Shown here: piece by piece, positions 9,162 through 17,409 of the stretch
Layout: each line of letters begins with the position of its first letter
How positions within the stretch are numbered: position 1 is the first letter of the stretch
DNA from: Candidatus Buchananbacteria bacterium CG10_big_fil_rev_8_21_14_0_10_33_19
GTDB taxonomy: Bacteria > Patescibacteria > ABY1 > 2-01-FULL-39-33
Assembly (NCBI GenBank): GCA_002773855.1
Contig: PEZY01000005.1
Coordinates: 124,001-188,000, forward strand
Direction of reading: 5' to 3'
Length of the DNA stretch: 64,000 nt
Notes under the pieces: generated by a model
Databases searched by the model: none
What the model was told of the DNA's origin: nothing
The model's input: only the letters and a program-made list of their open reading frames with translations
Program-made: the position numbers and the translations under genes

Positions 9162-10276
9162 TGAAAATAAATCAAAAAAAACTAATTATCATCTTCTTAC
9201 TTTCATTTTTTTTAATGAACGTATCGAATTTTTTCGGCAATAATATTGCCCTGGCTCAAGGCGAGGCTGAAGGTGAATCCACAGGCGATTCAGAAACAAG
9301 CAATACAATTACCTTTACGCCCAATGTTCCTTTTGGAGATTTCACAGGCGATATACCGGTTGATAGCCAAATACTTTTTAAATATCTTTCTGCTTGGTAC
9401 GGCTTTGTGGTCGGAGCTGTTGGTATTCTAGCCACGGTGATTATTATGTGGGGTGGTTTTAAATGGCTCACCTCTCGAGGTAATGCTGCGGCAATTTCTG
9501 ATGCTAAAGATAGAATTTGGTCGGCGATTATTGGTTTAGTTTTAGTTTTTTTATCTTACAATTTATTATATTTAATTAATCCTAGACTACTAACTATTAC
9601 TCTGCCAGACTTAAAAACAGTTGCTGGTAGCCATGGCTTTGTTACTCAATCATCTACATTGCCAAGTACTACAACTCAACAACCTGGCACTAGACAATCA
9701 GCTAGTGATTTATGTCAAAATTCTAGTAATAATGTAATAGATTATAGTAATGTCTCGCCTAGAAATCCTGGGGTAAACTTTCCCACTGAAATGAACGGCT
9801 GGTTTGATCAATATGGTGATAGTTATGGTGTCGACTCAGATATGTTAAGAGCTATTTCTGCCGCTGAGTCTAGTGGTAATCCTAGGGCTGTTAGTCCAGC
9901 TGGGGCTTACGGCTTAATGCAAATACTCCCATCTACGGCTACTGCCGTGGTCGCTCGTGACTCCAATCTTAGAAATTTACCAGAATTTTCCGATGGTCAA
10001 ATATCTGGAACGGAATTAATAAATAACCCAGAGTTAAGCGTGGCTATATCCGCCAGTTTTGTCAGTGCTAATCAGAGTGGACTAGGCCGAGCTGATATTT
10101 TTGCCGGCTACAATGCTGGCTATGGCACCGGATCTGGCAATGCCCTTAGCCAAAGTCGTGACTGCCCAACTCCTGGAACTAGAGCTTATACTTGTTGTAC
10201 TAATCCTGGAGGTTTAATTGAAACCCAAGGCTATGTTAACAACACTATGTCATATTATAATTATTACTCACAATAA
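9161..10276 (+). CDS. VirB2-like pilin fused to a VirB1-like lytic transglycosylase domain
   Basis: 371 residues. A signal peptide (about 1-33) is followed by a two-helix VirB2/TrbC-like module (about 78-145) with the loop MWGGFKWLTSRGNAAAI between helices. After a Ser/Thr/Gln linker, a C-terminal SLT domain carries the catalytic-type Glu at residue 236 (AAESSGNP) followed by AYGLMQILPSTA and a later AGYNAG. SLT domains cut peptidoglycan glycan strands; VirB1 does so for type IV secretion. VirB2 and VirB1 are normally separate proteins, so one chain with both is unusual. Start and stop overlap both neighbours by one base. Confidence 0.85.
   Translation: MKINQKKLIIIFLLSFFLMNVSNFFGNNIALAQGEAEGESTGDSETSNTITFTPNVPFGDFTGDIPVDSQILFKYLSAWYGFVVGAVGILATVIIMWGGFKWLTSRGNAAAISDAKDRIWSAIIGLVLVFLSYNLLYLINPRLLTITLPDLKTVAGSHGFVTQSSTLPSTTTQQPGTRQSASDLCQNSSNNVIDYSNVSPRNPGVNFPTEMNGWFDQYGDSYGVDSDMLRAISAAESSGNPRAVSPAGAYGLMQILPSTATAVVARDSNLRNLPEFSDGQISGTELINNPELSVAISASFVSANQSGLGRADIFAGYNAGYGTGSGNALSQSRDCPTPGTRAYTCCTNPGGLIETQGYVNNTMSYYNYYSQ
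9431..9582 (+). repeat. 152-bp near-identical segment, copy 1 (VirB2 module)
   Basis: Matches 10504-10655 without gaps. By hand I count six mismatches, and the last 84 bases (9499-9582) are identical, including third codon positions. The flanking coding sequence differs strongly. It encodes the helix-loop-helix VirB2-like core in both genes. Confidence 0.9.
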
Positions 10277-11157
10277 TGAAAAAAATTACTATTATATTAG
10301 CCTGTTTATCATTGTTATTAATATGGTCTAATAACTACGTCTTAGCCGCTGATGCAGATTTACCAGTCACCACACCAGCTGAAGTCACAAAAAATTGTGA
10401 TAACTGTCTTAATGTCCCTATCGGTGGAGTCAAAACCATACCAAGTTTTTATGAATACATACAATTATGGTATAGTTTTGTGGTCGGTGTAGTTGGCATA
10501 ATAGCCACGGTTATTATTATGTGGGGTGGTTTTAAATGGCTCACCTCTCGAGGTAATGCGGCAGCCATTGGTGATGCTAAAGATAGAATTTGGTCGGCGA
10601 TTATTGGTTTAGTTTTAGTTTTTTTATCTTACAATTTATTATATTTAATTAATCCAGAATTAGTTAAAATAAAACTACCAAGTCTCACAACCATTTCTAC
10701 TACCAATTCACCAACTCATTCATCAAATAATCAACCGCCAACTCACCCCGCTGAAGGAGCTAAGTTTGATTTAGAAGCTTTGAAAAAAACCTGTCTAGAC
10801 GCTATTACCGTTACTGGAGCTGGCTTAAACTGTAATAGGTTAAATATATCTGGTCCAGTCTACGAAGCTACACTACTAGGATCTAGCGAAATGGGTTATT
10901 GGTATAATATTAACGACAATCTTTTAGAAGGTGTTCAAGAAATAGTTAACCTAATTGGTCAACCTCAAACCATTGAAGGTGTTGATGTTTATGTTATGCC
11001 AGGCACTAATCTGGCCTTTAGGGAAATAGACAATAATATTTGGCGAGTCGAGACCACTAACCTTGTTGGTTTAATGTTGGAACAAGACACTAATAGCCAA
11101 AACATAGTCGCCTGGCCAATGGATATCTGGAATAATCTTCATAATATACCAAACTAA
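10276..11157 (+). CDS. Second VirB2-like protein with an unrecognised C-terminal domain
   Basis: 293 residues. A signal peptide (about 1-25) precedes a short Cys pair (C-D-N-C) and the same two-helix VirB2-like module (about 62-127) as the gene before it. A Pro/Thr/Ser linker leads to a different C-terminal domain of about 130 residues with Cys and no recognised motif. It overlaps the preceding stop by one base and ends two bases before radA. The duplicated module suggests two pilin- or core-like subunits with different exported heads. Confidence 0.78.
   Translation: MKKITIILACLSLLLIWSNNYVLAADADLPVTTPAEVTKNCDNCLNVPIGGVKTIPSFYEYIQLWYSFVVGVVGIIATVIIMWGGFKWLTSRGNAAAIGDAKDRIWSAIIGLVLVFLSYNLLYLINPELVKIKLPSLTTISTTNSPTHSSNNQPPTHPAEGAKFDLEALKKTCLDAITVTGAGLNCNRLNISGPVYEATLLGSSEMGYWYNINDNLLEGVQEIVNLIGQPQTIEGVDVYVMPGTNLAFREIDNNIWRVETTNLVGLMLEQDTNSQNIVAWPMDIWNNLHNIPN
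10504..10655 (+). repeat. 152-bp near-identical segment, copy 2 (VirB2 module)
   Basis: Partner of 9431-9582; see that entry. Near-identity at silent sites points to recent duplication or ongoing gene conversion rather than protein-level selection alone. Confidence 0.9.
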
Positions 11158-11158
11158 G

Positions 11159-12505
11159 ATGGCGAAAATAAATACAATCCATGAATGCTCTAAATGTGGA
11201 GCTCAATTTTCTAAATGGCAAGGCCGCTGCAACGAATGCGGTTCTTGGGGCACTGTCAGTCAAGAAGCTACTAATTTAGAGCCGAAAAAAGATACTGTTA
11301 ATATATCAGCCGAAAAACCGATCAACTTTACAGAGATAAACTTACAAGAAAAAACCAGAATTAAAATTGGCATTGATGAAGTTGATAGAGTGTTAGGTGG
11401 CGGCTTAGTAGCCGGCTCTTTAATTTTATTAGGTGGTGATCCGGGTATTGGCAAATCAACTTTGGCTTTACAAATTGCCCAAGGTATTGGCAATACTCTT
11501 TATATTTCTGGTGAAGAATCAGCCAGTCAAATAAAAATGAGAGCCGATAGACTAAAATCAAATTTAACTGGCTTAAAATTCATTCCACAAACCAATATCG
11601 AAAAAATCATAGCCACTATCCTAGATCAAAAACCAGACCTAGCCATTATTGATTCTATTCAGACTATTCATTCTAGTGATTCATCTACTGGTATCGGCTC
11701 AGCCGCTCAAATAACTGCCTGTACCACTCAATTAATGGAAACGGCTAAGGCTTCTGGCATTCCAATAATTATTATCGGTCATGTTACCAAAGAAGGCTTT
11801 GTCGCCGGACCCAAAACTCTAGAGCACTTAGTTGATACTGTTCTTTATTTAGAAAATGATAGCCGAGATTTTTATAAAATACTTCGAGGCGTTAAAAATC
11901 GATTTGGCTCTACTGGCGAAATTGGGGTTTTTGAGATGACCGAAGTTGGCCTCAAAGAAATCACCAACCCAACAAATATTTTTATTGAGGATCATAACTC
12001 ACCCGCTTCTGGCACTGCTATTTCTATTGTTATGGAAGGTAGTCGAGCTTTCTTAACAGAAATTCAAGCTCTAGCCTCTAAAACTAGTTTTGGCTACCCT
12101 CAAAGAAAATCAACCGGTTTTGATTTGAATAGACTACAAATGATTATTGCTGTTATATCCAAAATGGCCAAAGTTAATTTATCAAATCACGATATCTATT
12201 TAAATGTAACTGGTGGTTTAAAAATCAAAGAAACCGCCACCGATTTAGCAGTCTGTTTGGCTATTGTTTCTGCCTACCTAGAGAAGGCCATTTATCCTAA
12301 TATGCTAATTCTAGGCGAAGTTGGTCTATCAGGAGAAATTAGAAATGTCTCTCAAGTAGATAGACGCATAAAAGAAGCCTCTAAACTAAATTTCAATAGA
12401 ATTATTACCGCCAAAAATCAACATATCAAAAACATTCCTAATGTCGAAATAATTCAAGTCTCCAATATCGCTGAAGCCATTAGAATTATCTCTGGTCATC
12501 AATAA
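11159..12505 (+). CDS. radA: DNA repair/recombination ATPase RadA
   Basis: 448 residues with all RadA landmarks: an N-terminal C4 zinc finger (CSKCGAQF then CNECGSWG), Walker A GGDPGIGKST (about 92-101), the RadA-specific KNRFG motif, and a C-terminal Lon-protease-like domain (GGLKIKETATDLAV). RadA is a branch-migration helicase that extends recombination intermediates; in some bacteria it is required for natural transformation. It is the last gene of the operon with the VirB2-like proteins, and a terminator follows. Start ATG at 11159 lies two bases after the upstream stop. Confidence 0.96.
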   Translation: MAKINTIHECSKCGAQFSKWQGRCNECGSWGTVSQEATNLEPKKDTVNISAEKPINFTEINLQEKTRIKIGIDEVDRVLGGGLVAGSLILLGGDPGIGKSTLALQIAQGIGNTLYISGEESASQIKMRADRLKSNLTGLKFIPQTNIEKIIATILDQKPDLAIIDSIQTIHSSDSSTGIGSAAQITACTTQLMETAKASGIPIIIIGHVTKEGFVAGPKTLEHLVDTVLYLENDSRDFYKILRGVKNRFGSTGEIGVFEMTEVGLKEITNPTNIFIEDHNSPASGTAISIVMEGSRAFLTEIQALASKTSFGYPQRKSTGFDLNRLQMIIAVISKMAKVNLSNHDIYLNVTGGLKIKETATDLAVCLAIVSAYLEKAIYPNMLILGEVGLSGEIRNVSQVDRRIKEASKLNFNRIITAKNQHIKNIPNVEIIQVSNIAEAIRIISGHQ

Positions 12506-12508
12506 AAA

Positions 12509-12535
12509 AAACGGCAAATAACTTGCCGTTTTATT
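12509..12535 (+). terminator. Rho-independent terminator after radA
   Basis: Stem aacggcaa / ttgccgtt (12510-12517 with 12523-12530) with a five-base loop, preceded by an A-run and followed by a T-rich tail. It closes the plus-strand operon and could also serve the small minus-strand gene that ends at 12548. Confidence 0.85.
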
Positions 12536-12547
12536 GTTCAAATCAAT

Positions 12548-12751
12548 TCAAATTTTATCCCACAATCTAACAGTTTTATCAACATTTATTGCCTGATAAT
12601 ATTGTTCTTCTGCCTCTTCTAACTCTTTTTGGCAAACAAGACACAATACTTCTTTATCAGGGCGTAAAGCTTGATCTTCTAAAATTGATTTAACTCTCTT
12701 TTCTGGTATTATTTTACCACAACTACATTTCCTCCGACCAATACGAGGCAT
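12548..12751 (-). CDS. Small zinc-ribbon-like protein
   Basis: 67 residues. A basic start with C-x-C (residues 9-11) and a later C-x2-C could form a four-Cys metal site; the rest is acidic and helical. It has one of the clearer Shine-Dalgarno sites in the window (aaggag, eight bases before the ATG at 12751), which supports it as a real gene. It resembles small DksA/TraR-type or ribbon proteins only loosely. Function unknown. Confidence 0.7.
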   Translation of the reverse strand: MPRIGRRKCSCGKIIPEKRVKSILEDQALRPDKEVLCLVCQKELEEAEEQYYQAINVDKTVRLWDKI

Positions 12752-12838
12752 GACTTAGCTCCTTGTAGTTGAATTAAATGTTCAAAGAATAACTATTTGC
12801 AATTTACCAGGATATAAATTTTTTGTCAATATATAAAT

Positions 12839-14890
12839 TTATTCTAAATGCGAACTTAAATTAAGTTCAGCTAATTTTTCTTTTAAACTAACAAAATCAT
12901 CCAAATTATACTGATCTATAAAATAATCAGCGGCTACACTAGCTCTTTTGGCCAAAAGCAAATCATCTAAAGTAGCTATTTTTAAACTAGAAATTCCAGA
13001 CTGTTGATAGCCATATAACTGTCCAGCTCCTCTATATTTTAAGTCCATCTTCGCCAATTCAAAACCATCACTGTATTTAGACATCAAATCTAATCTATCC
13101 AAAGTCTTTTGATCATTGCTATCGCTAAATAAAAAGCAATAAGACTGATAATTATTTCTACCAACCCGCCCTCTAAACTGATGAAGCTGAGCCAAACCAA
13201 ATCTATCAGCACCTTCGATCATCATAACTGTAGCATTTTTTATATCAACTCCCACTTCAATTACAGAAGTTGAAACTAAAATTTTTGTTTTACCAACAAC
13301 AAAATCATTCATAACCCTGTCTTTATCTTCTGTTTTTAATTTACCATGAAGTAATCCAATTTCTAAATCAGGAAAAATATCTTTGTCTAATTTTTCAAAT
13401 TCTTCAGTCACAGATTTAGCGCCTAATTTATCAGATGGATCTATTAAAGGACAAACCACAAAAATCTGTCTACCCTGATCAATCTGCTCTCTAATAAATT
13501 CATAGGTCTTTAATCTTTTTTCCGGTGGTACGACCTTAGTAATAATAGTTTGTCGGCCAGCTGGTGCCTGTCTAATAATAGACAAATCCAGATCGCCATA
13601 AACCGTTAAAGCTAATGACCTAGGAATTGGTGTAGCAGTTAGCGATAAAAAATGAGGCATTTTAGAGCTCTTCTGTTTTAAAGCCTCTCGCTGAGAAACT
13701 CCAAACCGATGTTGTTCATCTACTATAATTAAAGCTAATTTATTAAAGTGAACATTTTTTTGAATCAAAGCATGGGTGCCTATAACTATATCAATCTCAC
13801 CATTTTGACATTTTTCTAAAAACTCTTTCTTAGAAATAATTTCATTATTTATAATTCTCTGGGTTCTCGTTAGCAGGCCAACTCTGACTAATTTACCCAG
13901 TAAATCACTGAGAGTTTTAAAATGTTGTTTGGCTAATATTTCTGTCGGCGCTAAATAAGCAGTTTGTAATTTATTTAAAGCCACATTATAAGCCACAATA
14001 GCTGTGACTATTGTTTTACCAGAACCCACGTCACCTTCTACCAACCTATTCATTGGCAAACCACCTTTCATATCAATTATCCCTTCCCAAGCGGCTTTTC
14101 TCTGATCATCAGTTAAATTAAAAGATAATTTAGAAACCAACTGCTTGGTTTCTTTTTCATAAAATTTGATCTGATAGCCCTTATGTTGGTTTAATTTTTT
14201 TCTAAGTAATTTTGACCATAATTGAATCAAAAAAAGTTCATCAAAAGCTAATCTTTCTCGGGCTTTATCTATGTCATTTTTATTCTCTGGAAAATGAATT
14301 TTTGATACTGCCTTGCCTAGTTTTAATAAAGACTGATTTTTAATTATAGCCCTGGGCAAATAATCTTCAATTTTTGAAGACAAAACAATTATCTCTTTTA
14401 ATAAAGACCTTAATTGTTTTTGAGTTAAGCCAGCTGTTAACGGATAAATCGGTACAATTTTAGCACTAACAGGTCCAGCATTAACTATTTTTTCATATTC
14501 TGGAGAATTAAAGTAAACATTAACTAAATCACCAGACACCTTGCCAGATAAACTCACTTCGTCTCCTGGTTTTAAATTTTTACTAACCCATGGCTGATTA
14601 AACCAAACGGCTTTAACCGAGCCAGTAGCATCAGTTACAATCGCCTCGACTAAAAATGTTTTTCGCCTAAAACTCCTTCGGCCATCAATAATTTCTACTT
14701 TACCATTAACCGTGGCTAAACTGTTAATTTGTAAATTATTAATAGTGGTTATTTCTGAAAAATCTTCATACCTAAAAGGATAATAAAAAATGAGATCGCG
14801 AGCGGTCTCAATTCCTAATCTTTTCAATTTTGAATAAGTGACTATCCCAACCTTATTCAATTGATTAACTTTTGTTTCTAAACTAATCAT
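12839..14890 (-). CDS. recG: ATP-dependent DNA helicase RecG
   Basis: 683 residues. N-terminal wedge/OB domain (about 60-150), then an SF2 helicase core: Walker A GDVGSGKT (286-293), PTEILAKQH, a DEQH box (DEQHRFGV), TATPIPR, and the C-terminal QFRGRVGR motif VI. RecG remodels stalled forks and Holliday junctions. Length is normal. Its start lies about 50 bases from the tRNA-Arg gene on the same strand, so it probably has its own promoter in that gap or is read with the tRNAs. Confidence 0.97.
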   Translation of the reverse strand: MISLETKVNQLNKVGIVTYSKLKRLGIETARDLIFYYPFRYEDFSEITTINNLQINSLATVNGKVEIIDGRRSFRRKTFLVEAIVTDATGSVKAVWFNQPWVSKNLKPGDEVSLSGKVSGDLVNVYFNSPEYEKIVNAGPVSAKIVPIYPLTAGLTQKQLRSLLKEIIVLSSKIEDYLPRAIIKNQSLLKLGKAVSKIHFPENKNDIDKARERLAFDELFLIQLWSKLLRKKLNQHKGYQIKFYEKETKQLVSKLSFNLTDDQRKAAWEGIIDMKGGLPMNRLVEGDVGSGKTIVTAIVAYNVALNKLQTAYLAPTEILAKQHFKTLSDLLGKLVRVGLLTRTQRIINNEIISKKEFLEKCQNGEIDIVIGTHALIQKNVHFNKLALIIVDEQHRFGVSQREALKQKSSKMPHFLSLTATPIPRSLALTVYGDLDLSIIRQAPAGRQTIITKVVPPEKRLKTYEFIREQIDQGRQIFVVCPLIDPSDKLGAKSVTEEFEKLDKDIFPDLEIGLLHGKLKTEDKDRVMNDFVVGKTKILVSTSVIEVGVDIKNATVMMIEGADRFGLAQLHQFRGRVGRNNYQSYCFLFSDSNDQKTLDRLDLMSKYSDGFELAKMDLKYRGAGQLYGYQQSGISSLKIATLDDLLLAKRASVAADYFIDQYNLDDFVSLKEKLAELNLSSHLE

Positions 14891-14943
14891 TTGTCAACGA
14901 TATATTAAATGACAAATTTTATTTATAGATAAGTTATAATTTG

Positions 14944-15015
14944 TGTCCTCAGCAGGAATCGAACCTACATTTTAAGCTCCGCAAGCTCATGTTCTATCCG
15001 TTGAACTATGAGGAC
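14944..15015 (-). tRNA. tRNA-Arg (anticodon GCG)
   Basis: Complete 72-nt cloverleaf without encoded CCA. Acceptor GTCCTCA pairs with TGAGGAC, discriminator A. D stem GTTC/GAAC, anticodon stem TGAGC/GCTTA with loop TTGCGGA (anticodon GCG, U33, G37), T arm GTAGG-TTCGATT-CCTGC. Bacteria usually read CGU/CGC with an ACG (inosine) tRNA, so GCG is notable. Confidence 0.93.
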
Positions 15016-15045
15016 AAATTAATAATAAATATTATTAAGATAAAA

Positions 15046-15543
15046 TTAAATCCTCAACCAGCGACGTAATCTTTCAGATATAGGTTCTACTTCTCTATCC
15101 AAGTCTTCTGCTAAAAACTGTAATAAAAATTCTCTTATTTTAACAGCATCTAGACCTTCTAAGTCTATTACTAGCCTACCTCTGAGAGGATTTTTAAAAT
15201 CTATATATAAATTTTTAATGCCATAATCACGATAAATAATAAAAAAATTATCAATACTTTTATAAAAAAAGAAATTCTTACCATGTTTAATGCCATCTGG
15301 AGTTATAATACAATCAATTACTTCAGATTCCTTAAATTCATACATTATAACTATTAAATAAAACAAGACTAGGAATACAGCAAATAAATAATTAACTGTA
15401 TAAATAGCCCAGCCCACCATAGCAACTAAAATCAAAAAAGAAATTAAATACCAATAAGTATTTTTTTTATACTTAATATAATCATGACACTTCCAAGAAA
15501 AAATCACTTCACTTAGTTGTTTATTGTCTTGTATATTTTGCAT
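15046..15543 (-). CDS. Small two-helix membrane protein
   Basis: 165 residues from the ATG at 15543. The frame stays open further upstream, but that part runs through the tRNA-Ser gene, so the downstream ATG is chosen. Two adjacent hydrophobic helices (about 28-48 and 50-70) precede a soluble C-terminal domain of about 95 residues with mixed strands and helices (IITPDGIKHGKNFFFY). The layout recalls PH-like (bPH) membrane proteins, but I cannot assign it. It sits between two tRNA genes on the same strand. Confidence 0.7.
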   Translation of the reverse strand: MQNIQDNKQLSEVIFSWKCHDYIKYKKNTYWYLISFLILVAMVGWAIYTVNYLFAVFLVLFYLIVIMYEFKESEVIDCIITPDGIKHGKNFFFYKSIDNFFIIYRDYGIKNLYIDFKNPLRGRLVIDLEGLDAVKIREFLLQFLAEDLDREVEPISERLRRWLRI

Positions 15544-15599
15544 GGGTATAATTTTTAGTAAAAAATATTCATAATATTTTTTAAATAAAGCATTAACTG

Positions 15600-15689
15600 C
15601 AGAGAGGAAGGGATTCGAACCCTCGATACGCTTTAAAAACGTATAACGGATTAGCAATCCGTCGCTTTCAACCACTCAGCCACCTCTCT
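15600..15689 (-). tRNA. tRNA-Ser (anticodon GCT)
   Basis: 90-nt class II tRNA. Acceptor AGAGAGG/CCTCTCT with discriminator G, anticodon stem ACGGA/TCCGT with loop TTGCTAA (GCT, reading AGU/AGC), a long variable arm, and a T arm with GGTTCGAAT. No encoded CCA. Confidence 0.95.
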
Positions 15690-15699
15690 ATATTGTCAC

Positions 15700-15728
15700 C
15701 ACTTCGTTCACTGCGGAGAGGGTGGGAT
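15700..15728. repeat. 29-bp direct repeat, distal copy (contains tRNA-Ser 3' end)
   Basis: Exact 29-base match to 15891-15919. On the minus strand it reads as the last 15 bases of the tRNA-Ser(UGA) gene plus 14 bases beyond it. The copies flank 162 bases, the layout of attachment-site duplication at a tRNA 3' end, although no integrase is present. Confidence 0.85.
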
Positions 15729-15733
15729 CGACA

Positions 15734-15763
15734 TAAATCGTCCGCCGAATGCGGGACGATTTA
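15734..15763. other. Hairpin inside the tRNA-flanked spacer
   Basis: A perfect 10-bp stem (taaatcgtcc / ggacgattta) with a 10-base loop. It lies in a stretch of more balanced base composition than its AT-rich surroundings (about 15720-15880). No ORF is supported in this interval. Confidence 0.6.
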
Positions 15764-15890
15764 TTCTGCCCTGGGTTGGCGTCTAATGCTTCCTATAGTC
15801 GCATCATCCGATCGTTCGCCTTATTCGCTTCGGCTTCCGCCTAGCTCATAGCTCACTTCCAACCCGTTCGAATCCCTACCCATCCTTGTT

Positions 15891-15919
15891 CACTTCGTTC
15901 ACTGCGGAGAGGGTGGGAT
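15891..15919. repeat. 29-bp direct repeat, tRNA-proximal copy
   Basis: Second exact copy of 15700-15728. Here it overlaps the genuine 3' end of the tRNA-Ser(UGA) gene at 15905-15919. A short tandem echo (ttgttcacttcgttcact) is seen at its outer edge. Confidence 0.85.
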
Positions 15920-15991
15920 TCGAACCCACGGTCCCCGTGAAGGGACTTCAGTTTTCAAGACTGACGCATTCGACCACTCTGCCACCTCTCC
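15905..15991 (-). tRNA. tRNA-Ser (anticodon TGA)
   Basis: 87-nt class II tRNA. Acceptor GGAGAGG/CCTCTCC, discriminator G, anticodon stem TCAGT/ACTGA with loop CTTGAAA (TGA), a variable arm with a GTCCC/GGGAC stem, and a T arm with GGTTCGAAT. Its 3' end is duplicated at 15714-15728. Confidence 0.95.
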
Positions 15992-16125
15992 ATATCAATG
16001 ATGACTAAGGCACTTTATCACAAAAAAAACATTCTGTAAACACCATAAATAACCACAAACATATATGAATTGGCAGCCATCTTTTAATTATTATAACATA
16101 AAATCAACAAAACAAACAAAACCCA

Positions 16126-16830
16126 TCAACCTTTAATCAAAACTAGGCCCCACACCTTCTGATAGCCATATTCTTTTAACGTCTTAGCACATTCCTCCAT
16201 AGTCGAACCAGTGGTATAAACATCATCCACTATTACCAGTGTTTTATTAAAATCTACTAAACATCTATCATTAACCGCAAAACTATCAACTATATTCAAT
16301 TTTCTTTGTTTAGCATTTAATCCAACTTGATGACGATGATATTTTACCTTGGCCAACAATTGATTATTAATAATATTACCCTTAACTTCTCCTATAATAT
16401 TAGATATAATCTCTGATTGATTAAAGCCCCTCTCCAAAAATCTTCGACGATGAAGTGGCACTGGCACTAAAACAAAATAATCCCGCCAATTGGGATTATT
16501 ATTTATACAACTAAATATTTTAGGTTTAATATAATTTAAAAGCTCAGTAATAAAATTGTACTTAACCAAATGTATTATTTTTTGATTTAACTGACTATTT
16601 TCCAAGACAACCATTAAACCATCAAGATTGGAATTTTTACGACAAAAGCCACAAACTGCACCATTACTATTTTCAACCTCACAAATAGGACATAAATTGT
16701 AATTATCTCGCTTAACCAAATCTAGGCATTTATTACAAAGCCAATCACCTTCTAGCGAACAATAAATGCACTTCATTGGAAATACCAAATCTAAAACAAA
16801 ATTTTTAATTCTATTGCCATTTTGCCTCAT
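16126..16830 (-). CDS. comFC: ComFC-family phosphoribosyltransferase
   Basis: 234 residues. The N-terminal Cys-rich zinc region has three C-x2-C pairs (about 20-70). The C-terminal type I phosphoribosyltransferase domain carries the VIVDDVYTTGST PRPP loop. The arrangement matches ComFC/GntX proteins, which take part in DNA uptake and transformation in Gram-positives and Helicobacter. It overlaps the upstream gene by 20 bases and is the last gene of the type IV secretion-like cluster, which supports a DNA-transfer link. Exact biochemistry of the family is not settled. Confidence 0.9.
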   Translation of the reverse strand: MRQNGNRIKNFVLDLVFPMKCIYCSLEGDWLCNKCLDLVKRDNYNLCPICEVENSNGAVCGFCRKNSNLDGLMVVLENSQLNQKIIHLVKYNFITELLNYIKPKIFSCINNNPNWRDYFVLVPVPLHRRRFLERGFNQSEIISNIIGEVKGNIINNQLLAKVKYHRHQVGLNAKQRKLNIVDSFAVNDRCLVDFNKTLVIVDDVYTTGSTMEECAKTLKEYGYQKVWGLVLIKG

Positions 16831-17383
16831 CTACTTGCCAATCATTACCACTCTTAATTAGAGTTAATTCCACCTTAGAATAATCAATAGTTGGTTCTAT
16901 TTGATCGTCGCTATATTTACTTAACTGTAAGGATACTAATATAACTGCTTGATTATCAGTTAATAATATTAATTTATTATTTAAAGCCTTAGCTTCTTGA
17001 GCTTCATAGCCATCCTGTCCAATATTGGAAGTACTAATGAAATCATTTATATAGGCTATCATCTTAGAAGATGATAATATTTTTAAATCTTGTAAGTTTT
17101 TAAACTTAGCATCGCTAGAATAACTGCCGAATCTTTCAGCATAAGAAGAGGCCAACGATTCCAAACCCAATGGGTAGTCTTCTTCATTTTTAACTCTATC
17201 TAGACTTGGTGCTGGCAAAGTTTTAATGGTATCAGTCATTGGAGCCTGATTTTGATTGTTATTAACAACTGGCAAATCAGCAACAGGCGATTTTTTATTA
17301 AATAATCTAAAAATTAAAAATAAAATTACTATAATCAATACAATAACTGCCACCATTAAAATTATTTTCTTTTTTCTTTCCAT
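16811..17383 (-). CDS. Membrane-anchored protein, possibly VirB8-like
   Basis: 190 residues. A basic start and one strong transmembrane helix (about 5-27) precede a linker and a soluble domain of about 110 residues ending in VELTLIKSGNDWQVDEAKW. A single anchor plus a terminal strand-W-x-V-D element is what NTF2-like VirB8/TcpC domains show. Its position directly downstream of VirB4 fits, but there is no diagnostic motif. It overlaps comFC by 20 bases. The VirB8 idea is inference; an unrelated lipid-anchored factor is possible. Confidence 0.65.
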   Translation of the reverse strand: MERKKKIILMVAVIVLIIVILFLIFRLFNKKSPVADLPVVNNNQNQAPMTDTIKTLPAPSLDRVKNEEDYPLGLESLASSYAERFGSYSSDAKFKNLQDLKILSSSKMIAYINDFISTSNIGQDGYEAQEAKALNNKLILLTDNQAVILVSLQLSKYSDDQIEPTIDYSKVELTLIKSGNDWQVDEAKWQ

Positions 17384-17409
17384 GACACTTAAAATAAATA
17401 AATTAATTA

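Noticed and set aside
15544..15675. N-terminal extension of the two-helix membrane protein
   Set aside because: It would be translated from the tRNA-Ser(GCT) gene; the ATG at 15543 is the better start.
16811..16830. Frameshift between comFC and the upstream gene
   Set aside because: The 20-base overlap has proper start and stop codons on both sides, so it is a normal overlap of two intact genes.
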